Assembly: GCA_963780045.1 (NCBI GenBank)
Contig: CAVZZZ010000001.1
Location: forward strand, 4,650,001 to 4,714,000
Origin: JANXQG01 sp963780045
GTDB taxonomy: Bacteria; Planctomycetota; Planctomycetia; Pirellulales; Thermoguttaceae
Direction of reading: 5' to 3'
DNA: 64,000 bases
The stretch's first letter is position 1. Every line of letters begins with the position of its first letter. Shown piece after piece: positions 1-8,383 of this stretch. Under the pieces are notes generated by a model. The model worked only from the letters and a program-made list of their open reading frames with translations, had not been told where the DNA came from and did not search any database. A program made the translations under genes and the position numbers.

Positions 1-645
1 GGCAATGCGGTGAACGCGGCCTTCTGGAACATGGGCGAGAATTGCAGTTGCGGCTCGCGCGTAATTGTCCACAATTCTGTGAAGGACGCCCTCTTGGAGA
101 AGATCACCGCGCTGGCCAAGACCTGGACCGTCGGCAACCCGCTGGATCCGGCCACGCGCGTCGGCCCGATGATCGAGAAGCCGCATATGGAAAAGGTGCT
201 CGGCTACATCGCCACCGGCAACAGCGAGGGAGCGAAGCTCGTCATGGGCGGCCGCCGCGTTCTGGCCGAAACGGGCGGGTATTTCGTCGACGTGACGATC
301 TTCGACGACGTCCGCAACAACATGAGGGTCGCCCGCGAGGAAATCTTCGGCCCGGTGCTCAGCGTGATTCCGGTGAAGAGCGAGGAAGAGGCAGTGAAGC
401 TCGCCAACGAGACAAGCTACGGCTTGGCCGCGTCGCTCTACACGCGCGACGTGAACGCCGCCCATCGCGTCGCCCGCGCCCTCCGCGCCGGCACGGTCTC
501 CGTAAACTGTTTTTCCGAAGGCGACATGACCACGCCCTTCGGCGGCTACAAGGAATCCGGCTTTGCCGGGCGGGACAAGTCGATCTGGGCGCACGAGCAG
601 TACACGGAATTAAAGACGGTATGGATGGCGATTGCACCCGCTTGA
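1..645 (+). CDS. aldehyde dehydrogenase, C-terminal part (5' end outside window)
   Basis: The reading frame is open from base 1, so the N-terminal cofactor-binding half lies before the window. What remains is the C-terminal ALDH catalytic domain. The segment NMGENCSCGSR corresponds to the family's G-Q-x-C active-site stretch, with the Cys after G-E-N as the likely thiol nucleophile. The block EEIFGPVLSVIP is the conserved E-x-F-G-P motif, and the C-terminus TPFGGYKESGFAGRDKS is typical of NAD(P)-dependent aldehyde dehydrogenases oxidising an aldehyde to the acid. The substrate cannot be inferred from this part. The GTG at base 10 is an internal valine, not the start. The gene ends just before the SRP RNA. 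Confidence 0.9.
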   Translation, partial: GNAVNAAFWNMGENCSCGSRVIVHNSVKDALLEKITALAKTWTVGNPLDPATRVGPMIEKPHMEKVLGYIATGNSEGAKLVMGGRRVLAETGGYFVDVTIFDDVRNNMRVAREEIFGPVLSVIPVKSEEEAVKLANETSYGLAASLYTRDVNAAHRVARALRAGTVSVNCFSEGDMTTPFGGYKESGFAGRDKSIWAHEQYTELKTVWMAIAPA

Positions 646-683
646 CAATCGCGTGCCAAACGCAAGAATGAATGCACCTTTCG

Positions 684-802
684 CGCCGGTCTCCGACGAG
701 CAGCCCCCGTAATGGGGCCCTGTGAACCTGGTCAGGTCGGAAACGAAGCAGCCATAAGCAGTCCGTTCCAGGTGCGGCGGGCTGCTCGTCAGGGACCGGC
801 GG
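684..802 (+). ncRNA. ffs: bacterial SRP RNA (4.5S type)
   Basis: The apical domain is unmistakable: GGTCAGGTCGGAAACGAAGC at 730-749 contains the GGAA tetraloop and the asymmetric internal loop that bind the Ffh M domain. The outer arms pair: CGCCGGTC and CGACGAGCAGCCC near 685-707 are complementary to GGGCTGCTCG and GGACCGGCG near 779-801. This is the short hairpin form of about 115 nt without an Alu domain. It lies directly upstream of dnaX-ybaB-recR, the same neighbourhood as in Bacillus. Ends were set by helix closure and may be off by a few bases. Confidence 0.93.
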
Positions 803-828
803 GAAGTAACGCCAAATTAGAAACACAA

Positions 829-938
829 AAATCGGAACAAATCGGAAATCTGAATACGGAATAAGTAAATGGATTGGAACATTCAGGTTTCCTGATTCGG
901 ATTTGTTTCGGATTTCGAGTATGACATTTCCGATTTTG
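829..938. repeat. heptamer-type inverted repeat element
   Basis: The AT-richer stretch between the SRP RNA and dnaX is built from degenerate 7-bp units. One arm repeats ATCGGAA/CGGAAT-like units (831-872). The opposing arm repeats TTCGGAT-like units (894-936), giving an imperfect inverted repeat. It resembles six other heptamer elements in this window in architecture, not in sequence. It ends close to the dnaX start codon and may influence its leader. Confidence 0.5.
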
Positions 939-951
939 CCGACCGCTCTCC

Positions 952-2700
952 ATGCCAGCCCCTGATGCCCCGAACGAACCCGCGCCTTCCTACGTCGTCG
1001 TTGCCCGGCGATATAGGCCGCAGGCGTTCGACGAGCTGATCGGACAGGAACACGTCGCGCAAGCATTGTCCAATGCCATTGCCACGCACCGCGTTGGGCA
1101 CGCATATCTTTTTACGGGTGCCCGTGGCACCGGCAAGACTTCGACCGCGCGAATTCTCGCCAAAGCGCTCAACTGCGTGAACGGACCAACGGCCACTCCC
1201 TGCAACGCATGCGACATCTGCCGCAGCATCAGCACGGGCGACGACGTGGATGTGCTGGAAATCGACGGCGCCAGCAACCGCGGCATCGACGAAATCCGCC
1301 AATTGCGGCAGAACGTCAACGTCCGGCCCGGCCGCGCACGCTTCAAGATTTACATCATCGACGAAGTCCACATGCTCACGCGGGAGGCGTTCAATGCGCT
1401 TCTGAAGACGTTGGAAGAGCCCCCAGAGCACGTCAAGTTCATATTCTGCACGACCGAGGCGACGAAGATTCCGATCACGATTCTCTCGCGGTGCCAGCGG
1501 TTCGATTTCGCCGGCATTTCCACGCGCTCGATTCGTGATCGCCTGCGGCAGATTGTGCTATCCGAAGGGGTCGAGGCGGACGACGAGGCCCTGGAAGTGC
1601 TCGCCCGACGTGCGGCCGGGTCGATGCGCGACAGCCAGTCGCTTTTGGAGCAACTGCTGGCCTTCGCGCCGGGGCGGATTACCGTCGCCGACGTTCACGG
1701 CATGTTGGGCACGGCGGGCGATCAACGGCTCTCGGCTTTGGTGAAGCACCTCGTAGCGCACGACGCGGCCGCCGCCTTGAGTGAATTGGAGGCGACCGCG
1801 CAGGAAGGCGTCGACACATCGCAACTGGTCGAGCAGCTTTTCGGCTACTTCCGCGATTGCATGGTGGCCGCAGCCGGCTGCCAGCCCGAGGCATTCCTGT
1901 ATGCCTCCTCGTCCAACAGCACGGACGTGATCGCGGCCGGCAAGCAGTTGGGGCTTCAAACAATTCTCGCAGTCATGCAGATTCTTGAGCAGACGCTCGC
2001 GCGAATGAAGTACAGCACGCAGGCGCGGATTCTGGCCGAGTTGGCCCTGGTGCGGATCAGCAATCTGGAGGACTTGCAGGAATTGGCTGGGCTGATTGCC
2101 GAATTGCAAAATGGCCAACCAGTCCATGCGAGCTCACCGGCCGGGCGGCCGGCCCCGCCATCCGCCGCAGTGCCTTCCATGTCCCCGCCCGCAAAAAAAA
2201 AGTTTGAACCCGCGGCCGGAGCGGCCGGCGAGCGCCCGACCGAAAGCATTGCCGGCAACGACGACGGCGATGACTATGACCGACAACCTGCCGACGCCAG
2301 CTTTGTTCTCGAGCAGGCGAACGCCGCGGACACGTGGCTGCGGGCCGTCGAAAAAGTGCCCGGCATGATCGGCGACCAGGCAAAGAAATTCAGCCGCCTG
2401 GAAATATCGGGCATCAACCGGCTGACGGTCCACTTCGCGCCGGAGAACACGATGTGCAAGTTGGCCTGTCAGCGGCCGGAGCAATTGGCGCGCTTCGAGC
2501 AGGCGCTGCGGAATGTGACCGGCCAGGCGGTACGTATCGAGTTCAAGTTGCAAGAGGCGGCCGCGGCGGCCGTCGCCCAGACGTCCGCACGGCCGGCTGT
2601 TTCGCCGCACCAACGTCTGATGGAGGCGGCCAGTCATCCGCTGGTAAAGCGGGCGAGCGAATTGTTCGGTGCCCAACCGACGGCAGTCGAAGAAGGATAA
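952..2700 (+). CDS. dnaX: DNA polymerase III subunits gamma and tau
   Basis: This is the clamp-loader ATPase of the replisome, 582 aa. The Walker A motif GARGTGKTS lies at residues 56-64. Four zinc-ligand cysteines are at 75, 84, 87 and 90. Walker B is IIDEVHML, and the sensor-1/arginine-finger segment ends in SRC. Residues about 370-440 form a Pro/Ala-rich linker, followed by a tau-specific C-terminal domain. A run of nine A at 2193-2201 inside the linker contains the heptamer A-AAA-AAG in the correct frame; a -1 slip reaches TGA at 2205-2207 and would give a 418-aa gamma form. The gene is followed 8 nt later by ybaB and then recR, the classic dnaX-ybaB-recR order. Confidence 0.97.
   Translation: MPAPDAPNEPAPSYVVVARRYRPQAFDELIGQEHVAQALSNAIATHRVGHAYLFTGARGTGKTSTARILAKALNCVNGPTATPCNACDICRSISTGDDVDVLEIDGASNRGIDEIRQLRQNVNVRPGRARFKIYIIDEVHMLTREAFNALLKTLEEPPEHVKFIFCTTEATKIPITILSRCQRFDFAGISTRSIRDRLRQIVLSEGVEADDEALEVLARRAAGSMRDSQSLLEQLLAFAPGRITVADVHGMLGTAGDQRLSALVKHLVAHDAAAALSELEATAQEGVDTSQLVEQLFGYFRDCMVAAAGCQPEAFLYASSSNSTDVIAAGKQLGLQTILAVMQILEQTLARMKYSTQARILAELALVRISNLEDLQELAGLIAELQNGQPVHASSPAGRPAPPSAAVPSMSPPAKKKFEPAAGAAGERPTESIAGNDDGDDYDRQPADASFVLEQANAADTWLRAVEKVPGMIGDQAKKFSRLEISGINRLTVHFAPENTMCKLACQRPEQLARFEQALRNVTGQAVRIEFKLQEAAAAAVAQTSARPAVSPHQRLMEAASHPLVKRASELFGAQPTAVEEG
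2193..2230 (+). promoter_or_regulatory. predicted programmed -1 frameshift signal in dnaX
   Basis: In the dnaX frame the codons read GCA AAA AAA AAG TTT GAA. The slippery heptamer A-AAA-AAG occupies 2196-2202. After a -1 slip the next codons are GTT and TGA. Ten bases downstream a perfect CGGCCG/CGGCCG stem with a GAG loop (2213-2227) could act as the stimulatory hairpin. I see no Shine-Dalgarno-like stimulator upstream. The E. coli site uses the same heptamer and also stops one codon later. Transcriptional slippage on A9, as reported for Thermus dnaX, would give a similar outcome. Confidence 0.65.
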
Positions 2701-2708
2701 ACAGGCTA

Positions 2709-3074
2709 ATGTTTCAAAACCTTGGCAACTTGACGACGCTATGGAAGCAGGCCGGCCAATTGGGCGGGCAGTTGGAAAAGCTCGGCGACGAACTGCGCAA
2801 ACGCCACGCCACAGGCACTTCCGGCGGCGGCATGGTGGAAGTCGAAATCAACGGCGCGCTGGAGGTCCTCCGCTGCAAGCTTGACCCGCAGCTTTTCGCC
2901 CAGAGTGACCGCGAGCTGTTGGAAGACCTGCTCGTAGCGGCCATGAATCAGGCCGTTGGCAAGGCAAAGGAGCTTCATGCGGAAGCGCTAAAGGAGCTCA
3001 CCGGCGGTTTGCAGCTTCCCGGCATCCGCGAGGCGCTGGAGAAGCTCGGCGGTTTGGGCCCCAAGGAGGCGTGA
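2709..3074 (+). CDS. ybaB: YbaB/EbfC family nucleoid-associated protein
   Basis: This small DNA-binding protein of 121 aa has the usual length for the family. It begins MFQNLGNLTTLWKQAGQL, with a coiled-coil N-terminal helix and then the conserved segment MVEVEINGALEVLRCKLDP. The C-terminus ends in a helix rich in leucine and glutamate. Members form dimers that coat DNA and are often encoded beside dnaX and recR. The ATG at 2709 was chosen because it gives the family-typical N-terminus 8 nt after the dnaX stop. Its stop codon overlaps the recR start region. Confidence 0.93.
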   Translation: MFQNLGNLTTLWKQAGQLGGQLEKLGDELRKRHATGTSGGGMVEVEINGALEVLRCKLDPQLFAQSDRELLEDLLVAAMNQAVGKAKELHAEALKELTGGLQLPGIREALEKLGGLGPKEA

Positions 3075-3673
3075 TGTCCGAACTGACACGCTCCGTGACG
3101 GAATTGATCAACGAATTCGCCAAAATGCCGGGCGTCGGCAAAAAGTCGGCGGAGCGGCTGGCGTATTACGTGCTCCGGCTGAATCGAAACGAGGCCCTGG
3201 CCCTGGCCGACTCGATCCGAAGTGTGAAGGATAATGTGCGCTACTGCCGGAACTGCTATAATCTGGCGGAGCAAGAGGAATGTGAGATTTGCCGCGACCC
3301 CGGCCGGAACCGCGAGGTGATTTGCGTGGTCGAGCAGCCGCGGGACCTGATGGCCTTGGAGCAGGCAGGCTCGTATCGCGGTCTGTACCACGTTCTCCTG
3401 GGCCGGATCGCCCCGTTGGAAGGGACGGGGCCGGAGCAGTTGACCATCGATGCGCTGGTGAATCGCGTCCGCGGCGGTTTTGTTCGCGAGATCGTCATGG
3501 CCACTAATCCAACGGTTGAAGGCGACGGCACGGCGCTGTACATTTCCAATTTGCTGAGCAATTGTCCGGTCAAAGTTACTCGTCTCGCCCGTGGAATTAC
3601 GACGGGTAGTATGCTAGAATTTGCTAACAAGGAAGTGCTGGCGGACGCCCTTGCTGGGCGGCAGGCGTTTTAG
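3074..3673 (+). CDS. recR: recombination mediator protein RecR
   Basis: RecR works with RecO and RecF to load RecA on SSB-coated gaps. A helix-hairpin-helix lies near residues 18-30 (MPGVGKKSAERL). The zinc finger is CRNC...CEIC at about 58-73. The Toprim domain follows, with VICVVEQPRDL and a conserved G-x-Y-H-V-L-G-G/R-type segment. Length is about 199 aa, as expected. AAGGAGG at 3063-3069 sits 4 nt before the ATG at 3074 but only 1 nt before the in-frame GTG at 3071, so 3074 is preferred. This gives a TGATG-type coupling with ybaB. Confidence 0.96.
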   Translation: MSELTRSVTELINEFAKMPGVGKKSAERLAYYVLRLNRNEALALADSIRSVKDNVRYCRNCYNLAEQEECEICRDPGRNREVICVVEQPRDLMALEQAGSYRGLYHVLLGRIAPLEGTGPEQLTIDALVNRVRGGFVREIVMATNPTVEGDGTALYISNLLSNCPVKVTRLARGITTGSMLEFANKEVLADALAGRQAF

Positions 3674-3674
3674 G

Positions 3675-3771
3675 TAGAAGTCAGAAGATAGAAGTCAGGA
3701 GTTAGAAGCCAGAAGCTGCGAGTCGGGCGTCAAGAGTTCCTAATTCTGACTTCTGACTTCTCACTTCTCAA
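3675..3771. repeat. heptamer inverted repeat element (AGAAGTC type)
   Basis: Six consecutive 7-bp units of the form Y-A-G-A-A-G-N fill 3675-3716 (for example TAGAAGT, then CAGAAGA). Five units of the complementary form TTCTGAC/TTCTCAC fill 3737-3771. The arms could pair around a short unrelated centre. The element starts 2 nt after the recR stop and ends 12 nt before the rpoN start, so it makes up nearly the whole intergenic region. Confidence 0.8.
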
Positions 3772-3783
3772 TTCACCCAACGT

Positions 3784-5330
3784 ATGCGACTTTCACTCGG
3801 TCAAGATTTGCGGCTCGTGCAGAAGCAGGTGATGGCGCCGCGGATGATCCAGTCGATGGAAATCCTGCAGTTGCCCATCCTAGCTCTCGAAGAGCGTATC
3901 GAGCAGGAGATCGAGGATAACCCCGTGCTCGATGTACGGGAGGAGGATCCCGATCTGCCGGCAGAAACGGACGAGGCCGCGCCGAACAGCCGCCCGACGC
4001 ACCTTCCGAGGAAGAGCGGGAGCTGGTGATCAACGAAACGGTCCGCAACGAAGCGGACTTCGAGCGGCTGATGGAAATGGACCGGGAGTGGCCTGACCAT
4101 TTCGAGGAACACTCCCGTCCCTCAAGGGCAGAAACCGAGGAGGCCGGCGAGCGGAAGCTGGACGCCATGGCCAACATGGTCGCTCGGCCGCAGACCCTGC
4201 AAGACTACCTACGCGACCAATTGGGCTGGTTCGAGATCGAGCCTCCGCTGCGAGCGATGTGCGAGCGGATCGTCTACAATCTCGACGCCAGCGGCTACTT
4301 GCAGGGCCGCCTGGAAGACCTGCTGGGCCTGGACGCCACGAAAGATGACCTGGCCTTGGCGCAGAAGGCCCTGGCCGTGGTGCAGCGACTCGATCCGCCC
4401 GGAGTGGCGGCGCGGGATACGACGGAATGTCTGCTTTTGCAGCTCACGCCGGACATGCCGTTTTACGAGGAATTGCAGACGATCATCACGAAGTATATGG
4501 ACGACCTGGAGCACAACCGGCTGCCGGCCATCAGCCGCCGCACCGGCTACTCCATCGAATTGATCCAGCAGGCGGTCGCCCAATTGCGGAAGTTGAAGCT
4601 CCGTCCCGGCGCCGAGTTCAACAACGCCCCCGTGCCGCCCGTCACCCCCGACGTCTTCGTCGAACTGGGCGAGGATGCCAAGTATCGCGTCCGCCTCGAA
4701 GACGGCCGCACGCCCAGCCTGTTCATCAGCCCGTATTACCGCAAGCTCTTCGCCAGCGGGCAGATCAACAACGAAACGCGCGAGTACATCAAGCGGAAGA
4801 TCAATTCGGCCCAATGGCTGATCGATTCCATCCAGCAGCGGCGGAGCACGTTGACGCGCGTCTCGCAGGCGATCGTCGACCACCAGACCGAGTTTCTCAA
4901 CAAGGGCCCGGAGGCGATCGAGCCGCTGAAAATGCAGCAGATTGCCGACAAGGTGGGCGTCCACGTGACGACCGTGAGCCGCGCCGTGGACGACAAGTGG
5001 ATCCAAACGCCCCGCGGCATCTTTCCTTTGAAGCGGTTCTTCTGCGGCGGCACAGTGGCGGCCGACGGCGAGGAAGTCGCCTGGGACACGATTCGCCTCA
5101 AGCTCCAGGAATTGATCAATACCGAGGACAAACAGCGTCCCAAGAGCGACGACCAGTTGGTCAAGGACTTGGCCGCCGCCGGTTTGACGGTCGCGCGGCG
5201 GACCGTGACCAAGTATCGCAAGGCGATGAACATACCCAGTTCCCGCCAGCGCCGCGACTGGACCAACCTCCCCGGCCCGCCGCCCGCCGAGGAAAGAGAA
5301 TCGGGCGAGAAGGACGACGGCGAGGAATAA
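3784..5330 (+). CDS. rpoN: RNA polymerase sigma-54 factor (one frameshift)
   Basis: The N-terminal region I is intact: MRLSLGQDLRLVQKQVMAPR and the following Q/L-rich helix that contacts bacterial enhancer-binding proteins. The core-binding domain and the HTH region are in a second frame, and the RpoN box ARRTVTKYRK lies near 5190-5220. The change of frame occurs between about 3985 and 4005. Adding one base there restores a continuous acidic linker ending EEERELVINETV. Full length would be about 515 aa, slightly longer than E. coli RpoN. A sequencing deletion is more likely than a true break because all functional regions are preserved. Confidence 0.9.
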
Positions 5331-5374
5331 AGAACGCAGCAGTCTCGCGATATCCTCTGCTCGCATTCAACAGT

Positions 5375-7594
5375 TTAGTCGTCGTAACGCGCAAACGCTG
5401 CGTCTCGCGCCAAGATCATTGATTCCCATTCCCGCTGCTGCTCGCTGTTGGAACCGCCCGCGGACGGTGGCAAAAAGGCCTTCGCCGGAAATATTACGGC
5501 CGCAGACGCCAATGTTGGCAGGTCGGCTTGCCCAGCGGTCGCGGAGCGGCGCTTTTCGGCGTCCTCAGCCGGCGCCGCATGTGAAGCGTCCGCGACCGGC
5601 AGACCGAAATACGATTCCACGCTGCCGCCGACCATCAAATTGGTTCCCGTGAGAATGGCGCCGGGGCCCGCGGCGATGAGAGTGCCGCCGGTGACGATCG
5701 TGCCTTGGCTGTAGGTATTGCTGCCGCAAAGCAACAGCGTGCCGATGCCAGTTTTTTGCAGCGAAAAGGCTCCACTGATCGCGTTGGAGACTCCCAGCTC
5801 CCCGCTGCCCGCAATGTCCCATATACCGTTGGCGTCCAGCGAGACCGGCGATGAGATCGTCTGCGTGCTCTGTGAAGCCGACGTGCGCGTGATTGCGCCC
5901 GTGCCGAGCTGCAGGCTCCCAGTGCCGCCGATCGCGTACGACGCGCTGCTTTCGATTGTCAGCGAGCGTGCCGCCTGGCTGCCGTTGAGATTGACGGTCG
6001 CGCCGTTGGAGAGTCCGGCGCTGGCGAAGACAATGTCAACATTGACATTGGGCACGGCATTGAGGCTCCAATTTCCGGAGTCGGTCCATATCGACGTGCC
6101 GGCGCCGTTGCTCCATACCTCCGGACCGGTCAATGTGAACTTGTCCGCGGAGCCAGTCGCCGAAGTGCCATAGCCGAATATTGGCGCGTTGATGTTGGGC
6201 TTGTCGTTGACGTTGCCGGTTTCGTTCTGGCCCGATTGGACCGTCACGTCCACGGTGCCCAAACCGCTCGGGACAGTCGCGGAAATCTCTGTATCACTGA
6301 TCACGTTGACCGCGGTGGCCGGAGTTGTGCCGAAGTTCACCGTTAGGTAGCCGGCCGCGCCGGAGAAATTCTGGCCGTAGATGGTCAACGCCGTTCCGGC
6401 CGGCCCGCTGGAAGCACTGAGGCCGGTCACGATCGGCGTGAGATTGACCACCTGGAAGTCGCCCGAGGTCAAGACTTTCAAGCCGTTGGATGCAAGGATG
6501 TCGTCGTCCATGTCCCAAGTCTGATTGAGATTGTTGTTGGCGTCCGGGGAACCCGATGCCCCGGTAACGTACATCGCGCTGCCGATGTCCGCCACAATCA
6601 GGCCGTATTGCTGCATCGCCACGGCGATAATCTTCGATTCCGGCGGCATCGCGTTGATGAGGTCATCGACCGTGGTATTGTTTACGAGCCGCAGCCGCGT
6701 GCCCAACGGTACGTTGTCCGCGCCCTGCGACTCGCTGACCATGTGCGAGGCGGGATAAATGAACTGCGGGTTGACGTCGCTGCCCGGCAGAGTCATGCGC
6801 AGAGCATGGTCGATCGCGCCTTGGCCGCCCTGGGCAACGGTGAGCCCCTCGTCGGGCCGCGCCAATCCGGCCAGGATCGAAAGACCCGCCGCGTCGGCGG
6901 AAGTATCGCCGAGCGTGCGGAACTCGTCGGTCTTCATGTACCAGACCGTTTCCTGGGCGGCGTGCCACATGCCGTCGGTATGCGGCTCTTCCACGCCGTC
7001 GGTATTGGGAAACAAGGTCGGATCGGAGGGCCGGGTCACGCCGTATAGCTCGTACGCGATGTCGTTGTCCTCGTCCCAAACGATCAAGTGCGAATCGCCG
7101 CGCTGTCCGTCGTTGTAGCCGCCGCCGTTGGGATTCGGGCCGTCCTGGTAATCGCCCTCAATGACCGCGCCCGCGGGGATCGGCACGGGCACGATGTCGC
7201 TCTCGCCCGGATAGTTGTCGATCATGACGTTCACGGTCGCGGTGCTGTTGCCGTGGACGACATTGTACGGAATGCCGTACAACGGGCTGTTGCCGTTGGC
7301 CGTGTTGTCGTCACCCCAATCGGGATGGATGTGGATCGACGTGCCGATGTGGGCAATAATTGCCGCGGAATTGGACGCCACGGGTGCGTTACTGATGTTC
7401 TGGTTCCACGGGTAGTTTGAGGGAAAGAGCTGCTGGCCCAGCAGGGTCAGCATCAGGCGATCCTCGAGATGTTCCGCGTGGAGACCTTCGCGCCATCGGA
7501 AAGGGCTGAAACGTGACGGGCGGCGGCGGACGCCAATCGGCCGCAGCGCGCTCAAGTTCTCTGCCCACTCCAGAAGTCGCCACAGCCCAAACAT
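5375..7594 (-). CDS. large extracellular protein with IPT/TIG and autotransporter-type repeat domains
   Basis: The N-terminus has no classic signal peptide but shows EHLEDRLMLT, the planctomycete-type motif found near the start of many exported proteins. The next ~330 aa include PWNQNISNAPVASNSAAII and HIHPDWG, which recall an uncharacterised extracellular family known to me only by such motifs. An IPT/TIG domain follows (VTGLSASSGPAGTALTIYGQ). The C-terminal third has pectin-lyase-like, autotransporter-associated repeats (KTGIGTLLLCGSNTYSQGT). The likely role is cell-surface or matrix; function is unknown. I prefer the internal ATG at 7594 over an ATG at 7624 because neither has a strong Shine-Dalgarno and the inner one gives the typical N-terminus. 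Confidence 0.75.
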   Translation of the reverse strand: MFGLWRLLEWAENLSALRPIGVRRRPSRFSPFRWREGLHAEHLEDRLMLTLLGQQLFPSNYPWNQNISNAPVASNSAAIIAHIGTSIHIHPDWGDDNTANGNSPLYGIPYNVVHGNSTATVNVMIDNYPGESDIVPVPIPAGAVIEGDYQDGPNPNGGGYNDGQRGDSHLIVWDEDNDIAYELYGVTRPSDPTLFPNTDGVEEPHTDGMWHAAQETVWYMKTDEFRTLGDTSADAAGLSILAGLARPDEGLTVAQGGQGAIDHALRMTLPGSDVNPQFIYPASHMVSESQGADNVPLGTRLRLVNNTTVDDLINAMPPESKIIAVAMQQYGLIVADIGSAMYVTGASGSPDANNNLNQTWDMDDDILASNGLKVLTSGDFQVVNLTPIVTGLSASSGPAGTALTIYGQNFSGAAGYLTVNFGTTPATAVNVISDTEISATVPSGLGTVDVTVQSGQNETGNVNDKPNINAPIFGYGTSATGSADKFTLTGPEVWSNGAGTSIWTDSGNWSLNAVPNVNVDIVFASAGLSNGATVNLNGSQAARSLTIESSASYAIGGTGSLQLGTGAITRTSASQSTQTISSPVSLDANGIWDIAGSGELGVSNAISGAFSLQKTGIGTLLLCGSNTYSQGTIVTGGTLIAAGPGAILTGTNLMVGGSVESYFGLPVADASHAAPAEDAEKRRSATAGQADLPTLASAAVIFPAKAFLPPSAGGSNSEQQREWESMILARDAAFARYDD

Positions 7595-7717
7595 GGATTG
7601 TCCCCGCGTCGCCCAGTGAATCATTCGTCCGCGAATGGCCTGGGGCGACCCCCCTGCACGGTTCGGCAGGGAACTAGAGGGGGAATCCGTCGGGAGTAAA
7701 TGTTGCCATTTGTCGCC

Positions 7718-8383
7718 TCACTCCACGATCAACACCACCAGCCGCTTCGGCCCGTGGACGCCGAGGATGAGCTTCTTTTCGATGTCGGCCGTGCGGCTGG
7801 GTCCGGTGATGAGCACGATCTCGCCGCGAGAATCCGCCGCGCGGCACACGGCGGAGATCGGCTCCCAAGCGGCGGGCAGGTGCTCGGCAATCTGGCTCAC
7901 GCGGGCCGCGACGATGCAAACCGGTGGCAAGTAGCACATCAGCCGCTCAACGGCCGTGGTACACTTGACCACGCACGAACCGGTGTCGGCCAGCAAGGCG
8001 TCGGCGGTTATCAAAGCGGCGGGCAACTGCTCGATCCGTTCGGCTGTCCAATCGGAAGTAACCCATTCGATCCGCTCGGCCGCGATTTGACCGGTCAGCT
8101 CGCGAACCAGCGGCCGGTCGAGGCAGCCCAGCCGCGGGCAGGTCTCGCCTTCCATCAATTGGGCGATTTGTTGCCGGGCATCATCCATCGTGGCACAATG
8201 GACCGGTTCGCCATTAAGCGGCTTCAATTCCTCGCAGAAGCGGGAAACCAGCGCCGCCGGCGGAGGACAAGTCCGCGGCCAAACCTCGGGAACCGGCGGC
8301 TCGCGGAGATCGGCAAAACCGGCGGCCGCGGCGTTGGAGAGGCCGCTGCGGATGCGCTGCAAGATGATGTCACGGCTTGTCAT
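7718..8383 (-). CDS. lutC: LutC-type lactate utilization protein C
   Basis: This member of the LutC/YkgG family is about 221 aa and is the third gene of a lutABC cluster. The Lut complex oxidises L-lactate to pyruvate. The conserved C-terminal region is visible: ALLADTGSCVV, then ITGPSRTADIEKKLILGVHGP, which is the family's signature. The start is taken at 8383 because its ATG overlaps the lutB stop as ATGA. A longer reading from 8401 would add six residues inside lutB. Confidence 0.9.
   Translation of the reverse strand: MTSRDIILQRIRSGLSNAAAAGFADLREPPVPEVWPRTCPPPAALVSRFCEELKPLNGEPVHCATMDDARQQIAQLMEGETCPRLGCLDRPLVRELTGQIAAERIEWVTSDWTAERIEQLPAALITADALLADTGSCVVKCTTAVERLMCYLPPVCIVAARVSQIAEHLPAAWEPISAVCRAADSRGEIVLITGPSRTADIEKKLILGVHGPKRLVVLIVE

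Noticed and set aside
3784..4029. Separate short protein before rpoN
   Set aside because: It is sigma-54 region I. The frame shifts into the rest of RpoN within the linker, so it is one gene.
4209..5366. 385-aa open frame antisense to rpoN
   Set aside because: It is the mirror of a GC-rich coding sequence, has no domain, and the rpoN protein on the other strand is clearly real.
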